Shown in pieces: positions 20,690 to 32,481 of a stretch of DNA of 64,000 bases (its first letter is position 1; each line of letters starts with the position of its first letter). The notes beneath the pieces are model-generated. The model searched no databases. It saw nothing but the letters and a program-made list of their open reading frames with translations, and had not been told where the DNA came from. Source of the DNA: Capsaspora owczarzaki ATCC 30864 (Eukaryota; Opisthokonta; Filasterea); NCBI RefSeq assembly GCF_000151315.2, contig NW_011887309.1, forward strand, positions 1 through 64,000, in the 5' to 3' direction. The translations under genes and the position numbers were made by a program.

Positions 20690-23339
20690 TCAAAATTTGC
20701 GATTTCGCGATTTGGCAGTTTGTTTGGTCGTCGATCTCAGCGAGCGCGGTGAGCTCGCAGGCTCAAGAGCATAAGGCCACTGGAGCACTTTGTCGCTTGG
20801 AACGGCTGCGAGCGGGTACTCCACTGTCTCTGTGAAAGCGGTCGTCTTGCCATCATCATCGGTTTCGGTCCATGTCACCTTGATCGGCTTGCCGGCCCTC
20901 GCCTCCAAGAACTGGCGCAAGTCGCTCACACGCTCAAACTTGATCGATGCTCGACTATGGAAAACGACCTTAGCCATGCTGCGGGCCTGCTCCAAGGTTG
21001 TTGTGTCCGCGTAGAACTCAGTCGCCATGCGAGCGACACTGCTGAGGTGCGGGTTGTAGCTCCAAAAGACTAAAGTTCGCAAGCAAGTGAGTCACAGGCA
21101 ACGAAACAAAGCGGTATCGCGCCCAAAGCCACTTACTGTCAGCAATAGCGTTAAAGCCGGAAGTGAACTGTTTCATCCCGTCTCGGTCCAACACAAACGA
21201 TCGTGGTTCGAGCTTGTCTGAGCTGAGCCTGGCCATGCGCGACGTTGTCAGCAACGCCACGACCGCTGACTGCTGTTGATCGTCCGGCAGTGCGGCTCTT
21301 GCCTTTTGCAGATAGAGATTCTGGTCTTTTTGCGGCGTGGTCGACTCGACTTGATGCAGCTTGCACTGCAGGGCCAAAGTGACTGGCTGATATTTTCCCT
21401 AAAGTGTCACCCACCAAATGAGTCAAAGCCCTCACGCATCCTTCACAGCCAAGAATGCGAATGGCGTACATCGATCTTCTCATGGACAATGGCCCAGCCG
21501 TCAACACCTTGGCGGTTTTCAGGGCAGAGGGTGATGCGGCCTTCGGCCGGAGCTGGCGTCAATTTTCCGTTAGTTTCCGCGAAATAGCTGCGGCGCCAAA
21601 CTTGCGCGTCGACGAACAAGTTGGGGGGAGAAGGGCCAGGGACGGTTCCAGGAAGAGCAGCTCCGATCGACACCCACTGAGCATCGGGATCCTTTTTGAG
21701 AGTCAACGCGACCGCCAGCAAGATGCGCAGATTCAAGATCGTGACACAGAACAGCTCCCAGCCTTGCCACTGGCCAGTCGTGGCGATTGACTCAAAGCTT
21801 TTGAGCGTCTTGAGTAATTCGTTGGTCGCGTCGACCCAAGGACCGTTCAGGCCGTCTGAAACAAATCAACACGAAGGCTGTGAGACGAATGCAGGAAATC
21901 TTGTGAAACAGCGAACAAAACCCGACGACCGCGTACCGTGGGCGATCAAACTAATCAAGTCCACTCGTGGAAACAAAAGTAGCTGGTTGTCGCGTGACTT
22001 GAAGAGCAAGCCAAGCGTCACCAACTCGTCCGCAACAATGCCAAGCGTCTCCAACTCGTCCGCACCAATGTCACGCGCACCATCGCAGAGTGACATGAGG
22101 TTGAGGAACGTGCTGTAGCTGATGTTTGTTTGTCTGAGAGTGTCAGTTCTTCTATCGTTCACTTGATGTGCTCCAGTGGTCAGTGCAATGACGGATCTGG
22201 GCAAACCAGCCACATTTTGAATCTTGCGCATCAATTGTCCGTCAAACCGCCAGTGGGGAGACACAATTTTCCCTTCCGCGAGCGCGTTCTGCTCGAGCTC
22301 TTCGAGCAAGCCGGCCGTGGCTGACCCAGACAGGGGAGCAACATCAACCGGCGCAACGGGGATAGTGGAGCCAATACCGAGTACAAGAGAAATCGCACTG
22401 CTCAGCTGCTCCGACTTGGTGCCAGCAACCATCATCCACGTTGGGGTCCGGAAAGTCCGGCAAATACCCTGCAGCGGACCCAGAGCTTGAGTCCAGAATC
22501 GTCGTGCAAGTTGCATGTCCGCTTCAGGCTTTTTGTCGCCCGTGACAGCTCGCAAGCTCTGGCAATCCGCCAACTCGTACTTGAGATCAACGAGCGCATC
22601 GAGAAGACGAGTGGCCTCGTCTATCGCAATGAAGATATGAAGCTTGGCAGGATCAATGGTGCGTTTCGTTGCTTCCGTTTCGCGGATCAGATCCATCGCG
22701 GCCTTGACAGAAATGTTGGCCACGGTGTCCAACTCAGGGGTTGCAAAGTAGCTGCCCAAAAGCCGCTTGGCGATGGCATGTTCCGGGTGGCGTTTTTCCT
22801 CGGTGGCTGGGTTCCAGCTCGTTCCAAAACTGCCACTGAAGGTCAAAAAGAGGCATAGGTACGGGACCTCGGGTAGAGAGACCTTTTCATCCCCAACCTG
22901 TTGGGTCACAGAGCGGCATGCTGGGGCCACAACAGTTTGCAGCGTCTCCAAACACATCCTAGTCTTGCCACAGCCAGGCAGTGCCGCGGCGAGCGCAACA
23001 GGATAGTGCGTTCGGTCGCCGGTACGCTGATGCACACGCAGACGAAATGTTGTCACCAGCTCACAGAGGGATGCAAGCGTGCTCTCGCGATCCTGGAGGG
23101 TGTAGTTGTGCGCTTGCATGGCACTCTTCTACCAATTCCAACGCTGTGAGTAACTCATGCGTTCACAGGACACACACGCCATCCGACTTACAATCGTTGA
23201 AGCAGGTCGCGGAGCCAAGTTCGGGAATGTTGCCTCAAGTGCCTTTTGGAGCACATCTGCCGTCGCAATCAGTGCTGTGGGATCAGAAGGGACTGCGTGC
23301 GTCACAAATCCACACGACCAATCGTGAGCGAAAACACAG

Positions 23340-23371
<32 letters not shown>

Positions 23372-24233
23372 CAATCAGCGCATGTTCATCCTCCGCTGAA
23401 GGGTTGAAAGTCGCCTAGAACGATGACACAGTGTGAGCCTGAGTACATGCAATTCAAGGCCATGATAAGGATGCTTACAGCAGGGGCTTTGGCTTCGGTC
23501 CCGGACGGAGGGCCAGAAGCAGAGGTCGAGCGGGACCTGCGGGGCCAAATGAGCAGGCTGGAGCGTTCATAGCTCCTCTCGATACGGGAGCGGACGCCGC
23601 CAATGGTGGGGAACTGGAGGGCGCCAAAGGAGGGAAGGAGGACGGCGCCAGAGGGGGAGAGGAAGGCGTCAAACGCCGGCTTGGCTGAAGTAGGTGGCGC
23701 AACTACAAGAACAGGCGGCAGTGAATGGATTGGGCAGTATTCTTCAAAGCAAGTAGCACTTGCTGTCACACATTCAAGTCGAGACGTCGAGCAGCATTGC
23801 GATCGCCAAGAGAAAAATGATCGCTTAATTTGGTTAAAAACAACGGAGCCGAGACAAGTCTTCAAGCCGAAAGAGACGACGCACACCAGTCACCAGCTGC
23901 TAGTACGCAGGTGATGGAGTTGGCATTGTAGGCAAGGGGCGCAGCGCGAGTCCAGGGGCCCTGATGCCCGGTAATGAGGCCAAACTCAGCACAGAAGCGA
24001 GAAACAGCACTTGGCCGAACGTTGGCGCGCATGCACGCCACACAACGACAATAAAAATACACCGCGTGTTGGTTGTCATTGACCAGCAGCACAGGGAAGC
24101 GGGAGGGCATCGGTGGTCGGAAAACAGGAGCAAGAACCTTACCATGCAGACGTTTCGGCGCAAGAGTCGTTGTAGTCCATGAAGCAGCACCACGGAGGGC
24201 TGCTTTGATGAGCGACAGACGAGCACTCAGCAT
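20690..24233 (-). CDS. CRN-RHS-like P-loop NTPase with PD-(D/E)XK-type nuclease domain (copy A)
   Basis: This multi-exon gene appears whole. Upstream exons: 24233 to about 23911 (ATG at 24231-24233), then Ser/Pro-rich exons near 23703-23478, 23432-23370 and 23320-23192. The main exon (about 23150-21940) has Walker A ALPGCGKTRM and Walker B IFIAIDEA, after a leader with TLASLCELVTTF. The next exon (about 21864-21455) holds GWELFCVTILNLRILL and GVDGWAIVHEK. The next begins PVTLALQCKLHQVES. E (in WE), D (in VDG) and QxK in this order match the PD-(D/E)XK plan known from CRN and RHS effectors. The last exon (about 21070-20690) has a basic tail. Splice phases agree from 23432 onward; the join of the first two exons is unclear. 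Such proteins are proposed to act in nuclei in conflict between genomes or organisms; here that is inference. A STAND-type NTPase is the main alternative. Confidence 0.65.
23338..23368. repeat. CA dinucleotide microsatellite in an intron of copy A
   Basis: About fifteen CA units lie just upstream, on the plus strand, of a splice donor of the NTPase-nuclease gene. Confidence 0.9.
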
Positions 24234-24590
24234 CGAGTTCAAGGTATGAAGGAAACTGCAACTGAACCTCTATTTTTGAAACCATTCTTGTTCCTCGAAA
24301 CGTTGAGATAATGCTGACCTTCACCAGCGCCCTTACAATTTCAATGAAGGCTTGATTTTTTTTTTCGGTTCCTTTTCTTTCGTCACACTCCATCACCACC
24401 AGAAGCCGACTCGGGCGTGTGTGATGTGGGTTTGTGGCTTGCGCAGTGTGAGTGGCTGGTCAACCCACCTCACCCGCTCTTACTTTGATGCGACCAAACC
24501 AGCCCTTGCTTCCATTATAGAATCACTTGTGTGTACTTTTTATATTGTCGCCCAGTCCTTGTTTTGCTTGCTGCTCCTCAGTCACTCATA
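24234..24590. other. Divergent intergenic region between copy A and the lipase gene
   Basis: This is about 357 bp between two outward-pointing genes, so it should hold both promoters. No clear TATA box or repeat is seen. It is also where repeat-rich DNA gives way to ordinary gene-dense sequence. Confidence 0.5.
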
Positions 24591-26227
24591 ATGGCGCGCG
24601 CTGTTGGTCTTGCTGCCGTGTGTGCTGCTGCTCTGTTTGCGCTGGTGCTCCTCGCTGCCGAGCGCTCCACCGCCATCCCCGTGCGTGTTGCGACGGATGC
24701 CACTGGTACGCACCCCCACCCCATATGCTGCATTGCGCTGTGCCTCTCTCTCCCGCTTTGTGTGTGTGGCGCTCTCTCTTTGCTCTTTGCCGTCGGATCA
24801 TTTGACCGACTTTGATTTTGTTTTTTTCGCGGTGTTTTTTTTTTTTTTTTTTTATGCTTATCTTCTCCCTCTCTCTCCCTTTGTCTCCGGCACAGATCTC
24901 CCGTACGACCCGAACCTCGCCAACATCATGACCACGTTCTCTGCGTCTGCGTACTGCCCGCCGGCCCAGCTCCAGGCCTGGAACTGCCCCTCCTGCGTCT
25001 CAAACCCGCTCATCAAGGTTAGTAGAAATAACAACATGAAATAAAATCAACTTTGGCCCGGCTCGTCAGCTGATGGCTGGATGGCTGCTGGATGGCTGGA
25101 TGGCTGGATGGACGGGTGGCTGCTGCGTCTTCACCACTTGAACTGCAATTGCAGTGACACGTCTTGCGTCGGTGACTGGCGGACGAATTGCGCAAGGCGT
25201 AACGTGCGTGCTTTGCCGACACTTTCGGCGGCACTCCCTGCCATTTCTCACATTCTCAGAGAAAACTCACTCGCCCCTATTGGAGCCGGGTCTCAGTTCA
25301 ATGGTGGCGAAAAAATCACACTTCTCTCATAATTCCAACATTCAGCAAAGTGTGACATTGATCCATGTCCTGCGCACTCACTCTAACGCTCTCTGCTCTG
25401 CCCTGCAAACTACTAGGACTTTTCCGTTTCAGCCGTCATCACCGACGCCGTTCTTGGCACCCAAGTCTACGTCGGCACTCTGGACGCCATCCAAGGCATT
25501 CTCGTGGTGTTCCGTGGCTCGTCCAACATCCAGAACTGGATTGACGACTTTTACTTTTTCCAGGTAAATAGGATTCGCGCATGCAATTCCCCCCCCCTCT
25601 CCAATGGTGCTCAATCAACTGCAAGCACATGCGCATACCATCCTTCTTGAGTGTCGTTGAAACTAACACCATCCCTCCACTCTCTCTTGCTCGCCGTAGA
25701 CCGACTTTGCGTACCCCGGCTGCCCCTCGACCTGCCGCGTGCACCGCGGATTCTACGATTCGTACAACAGCACCGTGACCAAGGGCCTCCTGACGGAGCT
25801 TGCCAAGCTCAAGACCAGCCATCCCACGTACACAACCTACGTGACTGGTCACTCTCTCGGCGCTGCGCAGGCCGTGTTTGCTGCCATTCAGCTCGCCGTC
25901 GACTATGGCCACAACGTCGTCATGTACAACATGGGAGAGCCCCGTGTGGGCAACAAGGCCTTTTCGCAGTACTTTGGCATCCACGTCCCGAACACGTACC
26001 GCATTGTCCACTACAACGACATTGTGCCGCATCTGCCCCCGCAGTTCAACCACACTGTGGAGGAATTCCACCACATCTGCACCGAGTACTTCCAGGACCA
26101 GAACGATGCCAACGTGCGCAAGTGCGACTCGTCGTGCGAAGACCCCACATGCATGGACTCGATTCCGGCGACCCACTACTCTGCCGAGGCCCATACCGTG
26201 TACCTCACCATTCCCATGGAGTGCTAA
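24591..26227 (+). CDS. Secreted class 3 (fungal-type) lipase
   Basis: Four exons (24591-24705, 24896-25017, 25417-25563, 25700-26227) give about 303 residues. Residues 1-28 are a signal peptide (MARAVGLAAVCAAALFALVLL). The mature enzyme shows VVFRGSSNIQNWIDD (oxyanion region), VTGHSLGAAQAV with the nucleophilic serine in GHSLG, and MGEPRVGN. YNDIVPHLPP supplies the acid residue, and a histidine near the end (ATHYSAEAH) is the likely third member of the triad. Paired cysteines in the mature part (CPSC, CPSTC, CDSSCEDPTC) fit an extracellular protein. It should cleave acylglycerols or related esters outside the cell or in a lysosome-like compartment. Intron 1 has a T-tract before its acceptor; intron 2 holds a GGATGGCT repeat (25077-25112). 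Confidence 0.92.
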
Positions 26228-26661
26228 GCTGCGGTGTGCGAGCGAGTACCTGTTGATAAATAGTTGCAGTGTGTTTTGTGTTTGTCAGTGAATAGCAAAA
26301 AGAGCGCACATGTTTTGCTTTCAACAAAGTGTTTTTTTTTTTTTTTTTGTTCTTTGCTTGTGCTTTGGTTGCACATCCGAGGTTGTATTGGTGGGTCCAC
26401 TGATTGATGTGTCGGCATCGAGAGAAGCAATGGATGCCGAGGTAGTAGCGGAATGATTGGAAGCAACACCCTCGCGATGCTGACGATACAGCAACATTTT
26501 CAAAGTGGGAGAACGAGTGTTGACCGATCGAATCGCCTCACTCACGCCAATACACCAATTCACGAGTCGCAAGCAGCTTGGATGATGTGACAGATGGGCA
26601 AGCACAATCAATCAAACAAAATCAAAAAAACGCCTGCGAAAAACCACCGTGTTTATTCGAC
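26228..26661. other. Convergent intergenic region between the lipase and queuosine salvage genes
   Basis: Both genes end here. It holds a T-tract (26331-26348), and 'aataaa'-like signals are not clear. A minus-strand frame at 26321-26611 has no linked exon or familiar motif, so I do not call it. Confidence 0.45.
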
Positions 26662-27804
26662 TCAATAGTAAAAGGTCGTCTGGTCCTTGTGCCGGGTCAC
26701 GGTGCGATACCCGGGCTCCTTGCCAAGACGCCATAAATAATAGTCCAGCCGCTTGGCGTTGAGCGTGGCAGCCCATGGGTGGCGTTGGCGAGCCAGGGCG
26801 ACAATCTCTTCGCACGCCGAGACTGCTGCTGCTCGCAGTTGTACATCCGCGTCCTGGAGCGACTTTCCACCTGCAAGCTCGACAATGGGAGCGCTGCCCT
26901 CGACGCGCCGTGTCGTTGACAGGTCGACGTGCGAGTCAATCATGGTGCAAAGCTCCGGGGCAAGCACGAGTATGCCCAGCTGACGAAGGACGGCAGGCAC
27001 GACATTGTCCACAAACACGGTGAGCTGGTCGACGTCCTTGAAGGCAAACCGCTCGGGATCGCGGGTGCCAAACAGCGTGTAGACCTCCGAAGCAAGGAAT
27101 TGGGCCTTTTTCAGAAACAGTACGCGATGGCCGTTGAACACGCTGCAATCCTCGAACGCGGGGAAGCACTGCACAAGACGCTCGACGAGCACAGCAGCAC
27201 TTGGCCCTGCCGCCGTGCTGGTGGCGCTGGCGGCGCTGCTTGGCTTGAGCGTGTCGAGCACAAACTGCGACAACCGCTGGTAGCCGAGCTGCCTGAGCCT
27301 GGCGCCAGTGTCTCTGAGCACGGTCTGCACGAGCGCAATGAACGGCCTGAGCACAGACGGACTTGAGATGGCGAGCCCCGGGATGGACTCGTGCGGGCGG
27401 TCGGTCATGATGGGCAGCTGGAAGTGCTCGGCAACGTCGCTCTCGGTCAGCGCCTCAAAGAAGCGCGCATCCAACGCAGCGCCTGCGACGTGCATGCTCA
27501 TGACGCCGACGAGCACCGACTCCCACGCGCCGCGGTCGACGGCAGCGTGCAGCTCGCGTCGGAAGCCGTGGCCAAAGTTGAGCAGCGCCAGCACGCAGTG
27601 CAGATTGAGCTCCTGGTCGAGCGTGTCAAAGCGCAGTGGCAGCCGCGTCGGCCGCGCGAGTGCGTCAAAGGCAGCCTCAGTGAAGCTGGACGACGACGAG
27701 ACAAAGCGATCGAGCGCGGATGAGTCGACGCGGACGCAGCAGAGCGGGTCCTGCACGACGGCAGCGCAGGTCGACCGGACGCGATCGAGGATGGACTCGG
27801 ACAT
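26662..27804 (-). CDS. QNG1: Queuosine 5'-monophosphate N-glycosidase / queuosine salvage protein (DUF2419)
   Basis: A single exon of 380 residues has its ATG at 27802-27804. The family frees queuine from queuosine nucleotides so that it can be reused for tRNA wobble modification; it acts in the cytoplasm. Family blocks are in order: HCVLALLNFGHGFRRE (residues about 72-90), LPIMTDRPHESIPGLAI, VLFLKKAQFLASEVYTLFG, LTVFVDNVVPAVLRQLGIL, DVQLRAAAVSACEEIV and the C-terminal LDYYLWRLGKEPGYRT..HKDQTTFYY. The length is slightly above the usual 330-340 residues because of an Ala/Ser linker near residue 200. Its start lies about 280 bp from the end of the next minus-strand gene. Confidence 0.88.
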   Translation of the reverse strand: MSESILDRVRSTCAAVVQDPLCCVRVDSSALDRFVSSSSSFTEAAFDALARPTRLPLRFDTLDQELNLHCVLALLNFGHGFRRELHAAVDRGAWESVLVGVMSMHVAGAALDARFFEALTESDVAEHFQLPIMTDRPHESIPGLAISSPSVLRPFIALVQTVLRDTGARLRQLGYQRLSQFVLDTLKPSSAASATSTAAGPSAAVLVERLVQCFPAFEDCSVFNGHRVLFLKKAQFLASEVYTLFGTRDPERFAFKDVDQLTVFVDNVVPAVLRQLGILVLAPELCTMIDSHVDLSTTRRVEGSAPIVELAGGKSLQDADVQLRAAAVSACEEIVALARQRHPWAATLNAKRLDYYLWRLGKEPGYRTVTRHKDQTTFYY

Positions 27805-28080
27805 GGCTGGGCACTGTACTTGGAGATATCGGAGGACTGGACTGGACTGGACTTGGAGTAGAAACGTAGAAACGTAGAAACGTAGAGCAGTTCAGTTCGG
27901 AATAGCAGGAAATGATGTGCAAGAATGGAGCGAATAGGATGGACGTTGTTCGTTGATCAATGCTGTTGATCAATGCTGTTGATGGATGCTTTGGTAATAC
28001 AAGAGTCTGCAAGTATACAGTACATGTACAGTATAGTAACAGTTGTGTGCGCTACGTGAAAAGTGAGACGTATCGCATAA

Positions 28081-30835
28081 TCATCGGTCGTCGTCGTCGT
28101 GGTCATCGTGGTCGTCGTCGTCGTATTCCGCCTCCTGTTCAGACAACCCCACAAAATGATCAGCATCGCGTACAACCGGCAACATCAAAAGACCGCACTG
28201 ATGTGCACTCACCTTCGGCTCGAGGAAATTCAAGTACAGAGCCTCTGTCAGCTGGCCAATGCGAGCGTTAGGATGGTTTTGCAGTCCTTCAATCAAGGCT
28301 GCCGCTGGAGACTGTCGCACCAACTCACACCCATCCAACTGCACAAGTAAAGGCAACGCGTGAGTCAGCACAACTGTTGAAAAGGACTCATTGCAGTGAA
28401 GATGCCCAAACTCACTTGATCCGTCCCGCAAAGAATGTCAAAAAAGTCGATTGCTCGGCAGACAAGCTGCAAATCGGGCGATTCCAGGCATGCTGTAAAG
28501 TCTGAATTTGGAATTGAGCAGAGCCAGCCCTGAAAACCCATCACAATCAACAGCGCAACAGCCGAGATACTTACATTGCAAGGCAGAGCTGCCCAGCATT
28601 GTCGCTAAATACTCTGGTTTGCAACACGCAATATTGCACAGCGCTCTGGCGACCTGGCCATGCATCACGAGAGTCAGAGCATTGTTTCTCACTCCAACCC
28701 CCAAGTCTCAGCCGCCAACCCTTACCTCATGCGGAACTTTTGGCCGCTTTAGCTGCTCGAGGAGCAGCGGAATAAATCCTGCCGCCACCAAACTGTCAAC
28801 CACGCCAGTGGCGTTGCTCGTGGTCAGGTTGCCCAAAAGCCATGCCGTCTCTGCAATCAAATGGCCGCTGCATTTGTTTGGAACATTTTCGTCAGATAAG
28901 AACGTCCCGAATACAGACTGAACAATCGAGTTTTTGTACCTGTGCTCCGTGGACATGACCAGAACCAAGAGATCAAGCCAGCTCGCGTGGCTCGACATGA
29001 TGGCATTGGTAACATTGTCGTTATCCATCGTCGCAAAGTTGCCCATGACGCGAAGGAGCGGTGTCGCATCGTTTAACGACACCTCGCAAGGTTTGCCGCT
29101 GTGTTGCTCAGAAGTGAACACTGCATCAAAGACCAGAAAGACGCCAGCGGCCATCAGCGGGAGCACGTTGAGTGGCAGCAGCACATGGCGTAGCGAGTCA
29201 ACCGCCGAGAGATAGGTGAGAATCCAGGCAATTTGACAAAAGACGGCCTGTGAGCATTCAAATGGCAACGTGAGCCAAATCAACCCACATGGCAACCAAC
29301 AAATACCGTAATTTGCTATTTTTACCAGTCCGCCAGGTTGCTGTTGCCAGTATTGCAGCTGTCGAATCAGCGCCGGGATGATTTGCGCCTCGACCATCAA
29401 GGCGATCGGAGCATGAGCGCCGCGAGCAAGATTGCCGAGTGCAAAGCTCGCCGCCTTGACCAACGCAGGATCGACACTTTGCATCAGGATTCGCACGAGT
29501 GGAATGATGGCACCCTGGGCAGCCACAACATCGCGGAACTGCACAGAGTCTCCAGCAAAGTTTCCCAACGCCCAAGCCTGCCGTGCAAAAACCCAAAATC
29601 AGAATGGAGTGCATGCTGCGTATCTGAAGAGCTCGCTATCTTACCGACGTCTCTTGTAATAGTGGCACGGGACTGGACAAAAGCGACACGAGGTAGGGGG
29701 AGGCGTGCGCGGCTGCAGCAGTGTGAGCTGGCGAGCCCGCCGCCAGGTTCAAAATGCACCAAGCCGCCTCGATCTGATCATCGCTATTGTGGCCCATGAG
29801 CAAGTCTATCAATGTGGCCATGGCGTGGGGTGTTCTGTTTTTTATGAGGGCGACGCAGCGACGAGGACGAGTTTGCATTTTTAAGTTAGTTCTTTTCGCA
29901 ATGGCTCCCCCCCCCTTCGCTCGGACCCCTGTCGCCGCAGCTCCAAGAACAAGCACGCCAATCCCAAAAATGCATCTCGCCTGGCCTGGGTGGATGCACT
30001 TACGCAACAAACGCATCGGTCGCGAGTGGGTATTTGCGAACGCAGGAGAGCAATCGGCGCAACTGACGCAGCCCAGAGTGCCGGCGCGCAGCTCCTTTCG
30101 ACGTCACTTCGCGCAAGAGCTCGTGCACGATTCTCTTGACTTGGACTGGGTTGTTAAGCAATGCCGCTGGGCTCGAGTTCCCGGCGTCCATCCAGCTGAC
30201 CTGACCGTGAGGCTCTGCGTCTGCCTCTGAGTCGGTTCCTGCGGTACTGGGATGACTTGAGCTGCCTTCCTGAGCATGAGCATGGATTGAGGTGTCTTGC
30301 CATGCTTGACCATCGCCATCACCAGCTTGATCTTGGCCATAGCCGTTTGTCTCGGCGGTCGCCGCCACAGCAAACAGCCGCGCCGCCTCGTCCTCTGCGT
30401 CCAGCTCGAGCTCCAGCTTGATGCGCTTGAGCGAGAGTATCTTTGCGCGCGACACGCGTTGGTTGTCTGTCTCCAAGCACAAGTCCAGCGTGTGTTGAGT
30501 GCGCAGTGGTCTGCCAGTCAAAGCCCAAGTCCTCTCTCTCTCTCTCCTCGGGTGGGTGTGCTTCCATCGCCAATCAGCAGCAACAGCACAAGCACTCTAG
30601 TCATATTGACGGGAAGGGTCCTTGTTGAACCATTGTGATAGCTACTGGTAACCCGGAAACCCTCAGAAACCCTGTAACCCTGTAACCCTAGAACCCTAAC
30701 TCCCAATGCAAAACTGGACGAGGCTTTTGACTGACTTGTGAGGGTGGATTTGACCTTCTCTCGGAGCTGATCCATCGTGCTCACGGTGCGCTTTGGCGGC
30801 ACACGCTGCGGATGATGAGAGTGAGATTGATCCAT
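28081..30835 (-). CDS. Importin-alpha-like armadillo-repeat protein
   Basis: This is a multi-exon gene. The first exon is probably 30835-30738 (MDQSHSHHPQRVPPKRT). Then 30509-30005 holds a charged stretch (SRAKILSLKRIKLELELDAE) in the position of an importin-beta-binding domain. ARM exons follow. Telling blocks are MATLIDLLMGHNSDDQIEAAW, GNFAGDSVQFRDVVAAQGAI (compare GN.AGD...RD.V...GA of importin alpha), ETAWLLGNLTTSNATGVVDS and CELVRQSPAAALIEGLQNHP. The C-terminus is a short acidic tail of Asp and His. This is a nuclear import adaptor or a TMCO6-type relative; the IBB is weak, which favours a divergent member. The frame across the first intron was not resolved. That intron carries telomere-like ACCCTGTA units at 30648-30700. 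Confidence 0.7.
30648..30700. repeat. Interstitial telomere-like units in an intron
   Basis: The series ggaaACCCTcagaaACCCTgtaACCCTgtaACCCTagaACCCTaa is a run of degenerate CCCTAA-like units in the first intron of the importin-like gene, 30 kb from the chromosome end. Confidence 0.6.
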
Positions 30836-31003
30836 TGCATTGGAGGAAGAACGACTGAGCTGGAAAGAAAGGACAACTAGAAGGGCGTGCAGTATCAATA
30901 AGACTGCAGTTGGGGGTGACAGTTGCAACAGTACAAGCGAGAGAGAGAAAGGGAGAGAGAGAGGGAGACAGAAACAGAATGTATTGGCGAGAAAAATTGG
31001 GAT

Positions 31004-32145
31004 TTACAACATCTTGACTTGGAACAAACCTGCGAGACACAAGAACAAGGGAGGGAGGGGGGGGGGGTCAGAGAAAGAACAAGCAGCGTGAGACAAACGA
31101 TCAAGAGTGGTGCTGCTGCTGCTGCACAAGTCGAAACAAAAGCGTAACTCACACGAAGGCAACGTCTGACCCAAGTCTGCAGTCACAACGCTCACAATGC
31201 CCAGATTGGCTAATGCGCCACGCAGCATGCCGCAAGCAAACGCAGCATACTACAGCCATGATATACCAAGCACAATAAACGAATCAGAATAAGACTTCCC
31301 AAGCATAAATGCAAAAAAGCAAAACGGCAAGCAAAACTGACAGGAGCGGCATTCTCTAGAAACTGTTTTGAGTTGGAAATGTTTGCAAAGACTCGAAAGC
31401 GGTTGTCTTGCAGCACGTATACTCCCTGCAACAACACCAGCCGCAGCCGCAGCTCGTCAAGTGAGACGATGAAACCAAAAAACTGAAAAACGGTTGCTGT
31501 TTGTTTCTTGTTCAACTCACGCGATGGTTTGTCCGCAAGTTGTCGATCTGCTTGCCATACGCCAGGGTCCAGAATTCCTTGCAGAGGAACTTGATCACAT
31601 CGAGCTGATCCTTGAACCGATGGACGTCTTTGGTGCATCTGTGATTCGCCAAAGTTGTGTAGAATTCAGCGCAAAATTTCAACCATTGCGATGGTCATTT
31701 TTTTTTGTTTCCTCTTCACTGTAGCAATATAGTTGACTGGTTTCCGCTCCATAAACCTCAGAAACAAGCGCTTGTCTGAGATCTCGCGTTTTTGCTCCCA
31801 AATCGAGCTGCTCACCTTTCAATGGTCGCCTGTCCCGTTTGGAAGCCGATGCGCTCCAGCTTGTACACGACCTCGTCCTGGTGCAAACACAACCCGACAT
31901 ATCGCCCACAGGAGCGGGAACAGCAGCAGCAGCAGCAAGGTGAGTGAGCAAGGCAAAGGCTCAATGGAGCGCCATACAACGCTCAACCCCCACCGCCTAT
32001 GACTGACCTTGTGCGATGCACCAGCCGGCGTCGACTGCTGCACATAGTTGACCATCTCCATGTGCAGAAAGTCAAAGACGCTCTCGGCAACCTCGGACGG
32101 CGCCGCCTGCGACAGCAGATTGATCGCACCGGCCGCAGACGTCAT
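31004..32145 (-). CDS. TRAPPC6: TRAPP complex subunit 6 (Bet3 family)
   Basis: Six exons join in frame: 32145-32008, 31877-31816, about 31645-31523, about 31427-31344, about 31250-31152 and the last near 31030-31004. They give about 175 residues. TRAPPC6 is a core subunit of the TRAPP tether and Rab-exchange complex at the Golgi. Landmarks: SVFDFLHMEMVNYVQ, DEVVYKLERIGFQTGQATIER, KDQLDVIKFLCKEFWTLAYG then KQIDNLRTNH, GVYVLQDNRFRVFANIS, YAAFACGMLRGALANLGI and the C-terminus LPSCLFQVKML. Each block matches TRAPPC6 in order, including FLCK..W....KQ and YVLQDN. The start is the ATG at 32143-32145. An Ala-rich segment precedes the first helix. The gene lies 170 bp upstream of the importin-like gene's first exon, same strand. 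Confidence 0.92.
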
Positions 32146-32481
32146 CAGAGCAAGTGATAAGAGAAACTAAGAGACGACTGAGTTGAATATCAGATAAGAT
32201 GCTCAGAAAGTAGTAGCAAAGGGAGAAACAACGCTCGTGGAATGGGAAGAACAGCTCAGAAATCAGAAAAAGAGCTCAACACTGGAATATCCGATACATC
32301 TCATGCAAACCCAACTTGAACTACTTGGACCAAACTGCACGACTTGGCACTGGGCCTCAAGAGGACATCCAGATCAGCTCAATACAAGAAATTGGAAATT
32401 TTAAAAGTACATCATTAACAACATTGCATGCCCCACCTTGCAACAGAACAGAGAACTACCCCTCGCCTCGCCTCGCCTCGA
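32146..32481. other. Spacer between the transporter stop and the TRAPPC6 start
   Basis: About 336 bp between two minus-strand genes. It should hold the TRAPPC6 promoter and the transporter's 3' untranslated region. Nothing distinctive is seen. Confidence 0.45.

Noticed and set aside
20690-24233. Calling the NTPase gene an NLR/STAND receptor
   Set aside because: No NACHT-type helical block, WD40, TPR or LRR follows the P-loop. A nuclease-like E..D..QxK series follows instead, as in CRN-RHS proteins. Kept as the main alternative.
26321-26611. Minus-strand frame of 96 codons after the lipase gene
   Set aside because: Its lysine-rich end is a poly-T tract read in reverse and nothing links it to the queuosine salvage gene, which ends in its own conserved C-terminus.
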